Assembly (NCBI GenBank): GCA_031553535.1
Contig: JAVBLM010000007.1
Coordinates: 1 to 64,000 of the forward strand
Direction: 5' to 3'
Source: JAIROC01 sp031553535
Lineage (GTDB): Bacteria > Bacteroidota > Bacteroidia > Bacteroidales > WCHB1-69
DNA length: 64,000 nt
A program made the translations under genes and the position numbers. Below the pieces are notes generated by a model. It was not told where the DNA came from and made no database searches. It was given only the letters and a program-made list of their open reading frames with translations. How positions within the stretch are numbered: position 1 is the first letter of the stretch; the number at the start of each line of letters is the position of its first letter. Positions 62,537 to 64,000 of the stretch are shown piece after piece.

Positions 62537-62965
62537 TTATTTCTTTTCTTCAAAAATAATTAATGTTTGTTTGTCTTCGTTTAAGAAATAAAGCTGATTT
62601 TGTTTGTATTCCCAGGATTTTACAGCAGATAATGCTTCTAAGTAATTGTTTTCTGTGTTGTTTTGTACTTCCTCACAAAGCATTTTGGTACGTGCCAACG
62701 GACTGAAAGAAAGTTTATCCCCATTTAATGTATAAGTCCCATGATAACGGTTACAAGAGGCATATCCACTTACTTTCCCTTCCGATAATTTCAGGGTAGG
62801 TAATTGTTCTTTGTCCAGTTCTATACTATTTCCCTTCAATAGCACTGCCACCCATTCTTTATCTGCAATGGATATGGTTTCCGTATTCTTAACTGCATTC
62901 TTTTGGGAATTGCAACTTGATAAATAACAGATTAATATCATTAATAAAAATGTTGTTCTCTTCAT
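62537..62965 (-). CDS. META-domain (HslJ-like) lipoprotein
   Basis: A 142-residue exported lipoprotein with lipobox ICYLSSC (Cys18). A META domain follows (about residues 35-138): ADKEWVAVLLKGN, then GYASCNRYHGTYTLNGDKLS and PLARTKMLCEE, the recognised META/HslJ signatures including the C-N-R turn and the MLC motif. The family is linked to stress or antibiotic tolerance in other bacteria; no biochemical function is established. Probably monocistronic. Confidence 0.9.
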   Translation of the reverse strand: MKRTTFLLMILICYLSSCNSQKNAVKNTETISIADKEWVAVLLKGNSIELDKEQLPTLKLSEGKVSGYASCNRYHGTYTLNGDKLSFSPLARTKMLCEEVQNNTENNYLEALSAVKSWEYKQNQLYFLNEDKQTLIIFEEKK

Positions 62966-63099
62966 ATCGGATTTTATATAAAATGATTTTAATAATAGAA
63001 ATTACAGGAATAGAGGTTAATAATCAACATCCCCAACAACTCCCTTCAAGGGGAGAATTGCTTCTATGTCCTGTAATCAACTCACTTTTAATTCTCAAT

Positions 63100-63141
63100 T
63101 ATTTTAACTTGTGTAACCTCATTTAGCCTGCATAAGTTCTT
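63100..63141. repeat. decayed AAGTTAC-type repeat at MgtC-like gene stop
   Basis: AACTTGTGTAACC and CCTGCATAAGTTCTT resemble the right end of the MITE-like family (CTTGCGTAACTTCT) with several changes. It ends 6 bp from the stop codon of the MgtC-like gene. Confidence 0.45.
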
Positions 63142-63147
63142 AACGTA

Positions 63148-63852
63148 TTATGAATTAATAAAAATAGTTTCCTGGCGTAATTTCTGCAAATGTGGATATT
63201 TTGATATAGTAGCAATAAATTCTTTAAAGCTATCCTCCTCCTTTTTATCGAATAGTATTTCACATACGAATTCACGGGAAGAAGGAAAGAAACTTGTTTT
63301 TCCTGATTGAAATGAACGTAATGTCAGCATGTGGAAACTTTGTAATGTTTCCATCAGAAAAACCCTGAAGTCAGCCTCTGTTAATTCTTCCATATAAAAC
63401 CGTAAGGAAACTCCTGCGACAACTTTTTTCTTTTTCAGGGAAAGATTGCTTATGAAAAGTGCTTCCTGCCGGACAATAACGTTTATTAAAGCGACTAAAA
63501 GAGCAGCGATAAATGCAGGGGCGACGAAATTAAATCCTGCCAAAGTTCCTATTGCTGCCGAGCACCAAATAGTTGCCGCTGAATTTAATCCATGAATATT
63601 TAATCCGTCCCGCATAATAACTCCGGCACCCAGAAATCCGATACCGGCAGCTATTTGACCCAAAACCCGGGAAGGATCGCCTGAATATTGTGTAATAGAC
63701 TCCGATGCAATAACATATACGGCTGCCCCAACAGCTACCAATGTATTTGTCAGCAAACCTGCTGTTCTCAACCTCCATTCTCGCTCTAAGCCAATAATCA
63801 TTCCGGCAAGCATTGCAACTATTAACCTAATAACGAAATCTTCCAACTGCAT
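63148..63852 (-). CDS. MgtC/SapB family membrane protein
   Basis: A 234-residue inner-membrane protein. Four to five helices in the N-terminal 140 residues carry the MgtC hallmarks GMIIGLEREWRLRTAGL, GQIAAGIGFLGAGVIM and the Ala/Thr-rich AATIWCSAAIGTLAG. A soluble ACT-like C-terminal domain (about 145-234) follows. In other bacteria MgtC modulates ATP synthase and Mg2+ or acid-stress physiology; related members of this family in non-pathogens have no settled role. Bases 63853-64000 upstream hold no gene. Confidence 0.92.
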   Translation of the reverse strand: MQLEDFVIRLIVAMLAGMIIGLEREWRLRTAGLLTNTLVAVGAAVYVIASESITQYSGDPSRVLGQIAAGIGFLGAGVIMRDGLNIHGLNSAATIWCSAAIGTLAGFNFVAPAFIAALLVALINVIVRQEALFISNLSLKKKKVVAGVSLRFYMEELTEADFRVFLMETLQSFHMLTLRSFQSGKTSFFPSSREFVCEILFDKKEEDSFKEFIATISKYPHLQKLRQETIFINS

Positions 63853-64000
63853 GATTTAATATCGTTTAGATGATTTATAAAATAAAATTTGAATTATAAA
63901 GATACATATCAAGGAACATGCCGTATTCGCTAATACAACAATAATTGTCCGTAAAAAATTATGAAAACTCAGTATGTCAACAAAAAAATACACAAAGTGA

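Overview
The window is A+T-rich and reads as a chromosome segment of an anaerobic Bacteroidota, most likely order Bacteroidales (Dysgonomonadaceae/Porphyromonadaceae-like; this placement is inference). Support: two proteins with type IX secretion (T9SS) C-terminal sorting domains, promoters with the Bacteroidota -7 box TAnnTTTG, weak Shine-Dalgarno sequences, a DUF4175 protein, an SPFH gene followed by an Arc-like ribbon-helix-helix gene, an Rnf complex and HydE ([FeFe]-hydrogenase maturation). No rRNA, tRNA, CRISPR array, transposase gene or prophage was found.

Layout. 1-836: a 42-bp tandem array and a terminator. 837-8738: minus-strand genes, an M16 peptidase/glycosyltransferase pair and the run rpiB-DUF4175-MATE. 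9083-14371: a giant secreted Gly-rich/Ig-like protein. 14955-17594: dxr-rseP on the plus strand. 17595-19259: dispersed repeats, an HU-like/DUF4469 gene and a 23-bp tandem array. 19260-24547: rnfC-D-[KilA-N gene]-G-E-A, with no rnfB. 24759-27374: a YqaA-type membrane protein, a glutathione peroxidase and an NSS symporter. 27494-29067: a broken DUF6261-like gene, a second 42-bp array and a MITE-like element. 29068-40752: aat, a TlpA-like lipoprotein, a T9SS-domain relic, rimO, a MORN/YwqK-like protein, wlbA/wlbB-like nucleotide-sugar genes, comEC, hydE and a peptide-binding lipoprotein. 40753-42028: a DUF4469 relic in repeat-rich DNA. 42029-46249: a HepT/MntA toxin-antitoxin pair, a LysM receptor-like protein and guaA. 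46904-47979: SPFH plus RHH. 48412-52156: two T9SS cargo proteins separated by 230-bp direct repeats and a third 42-bp array. 52519-52749: an inverted-repeat-bounded element. 52981-63852: mtgA, acpP-fabF-rnc, a YfcC-type transporter, an AraC regulator, leuS, a META-domain lipoprotein and an MgtC-like protein.

Most genes are housekeeping: isoprenoid, fatty acid, peptidoglycan and purine synthesis, translation and envelope proteolysis. Rnf and hydE point to fermentative redox metabolism with ferredoxin-linked ion pumping and hydrogen turnover.

The unusual layer lies between the genes. Several families of short repeats recur here. One is MITE-like, with inverted ends AGAAGTTACGCAAG; others are 9-bp GATAAA-type repeats, REP-like hairpins, tandem arrays of 42 bp (three unrelated sequences with the same period) and tandem arrays of 23 bp (two, each following a DUF4469 gene or relic). 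Repeat copies often sit at or within a few bases of stop codons, once supplying the stop codon itself, and they border three broken genes. I see no known, named novel system; this repeat ecology and the interrupted, rnfB-less Rnf locus are the best leads.
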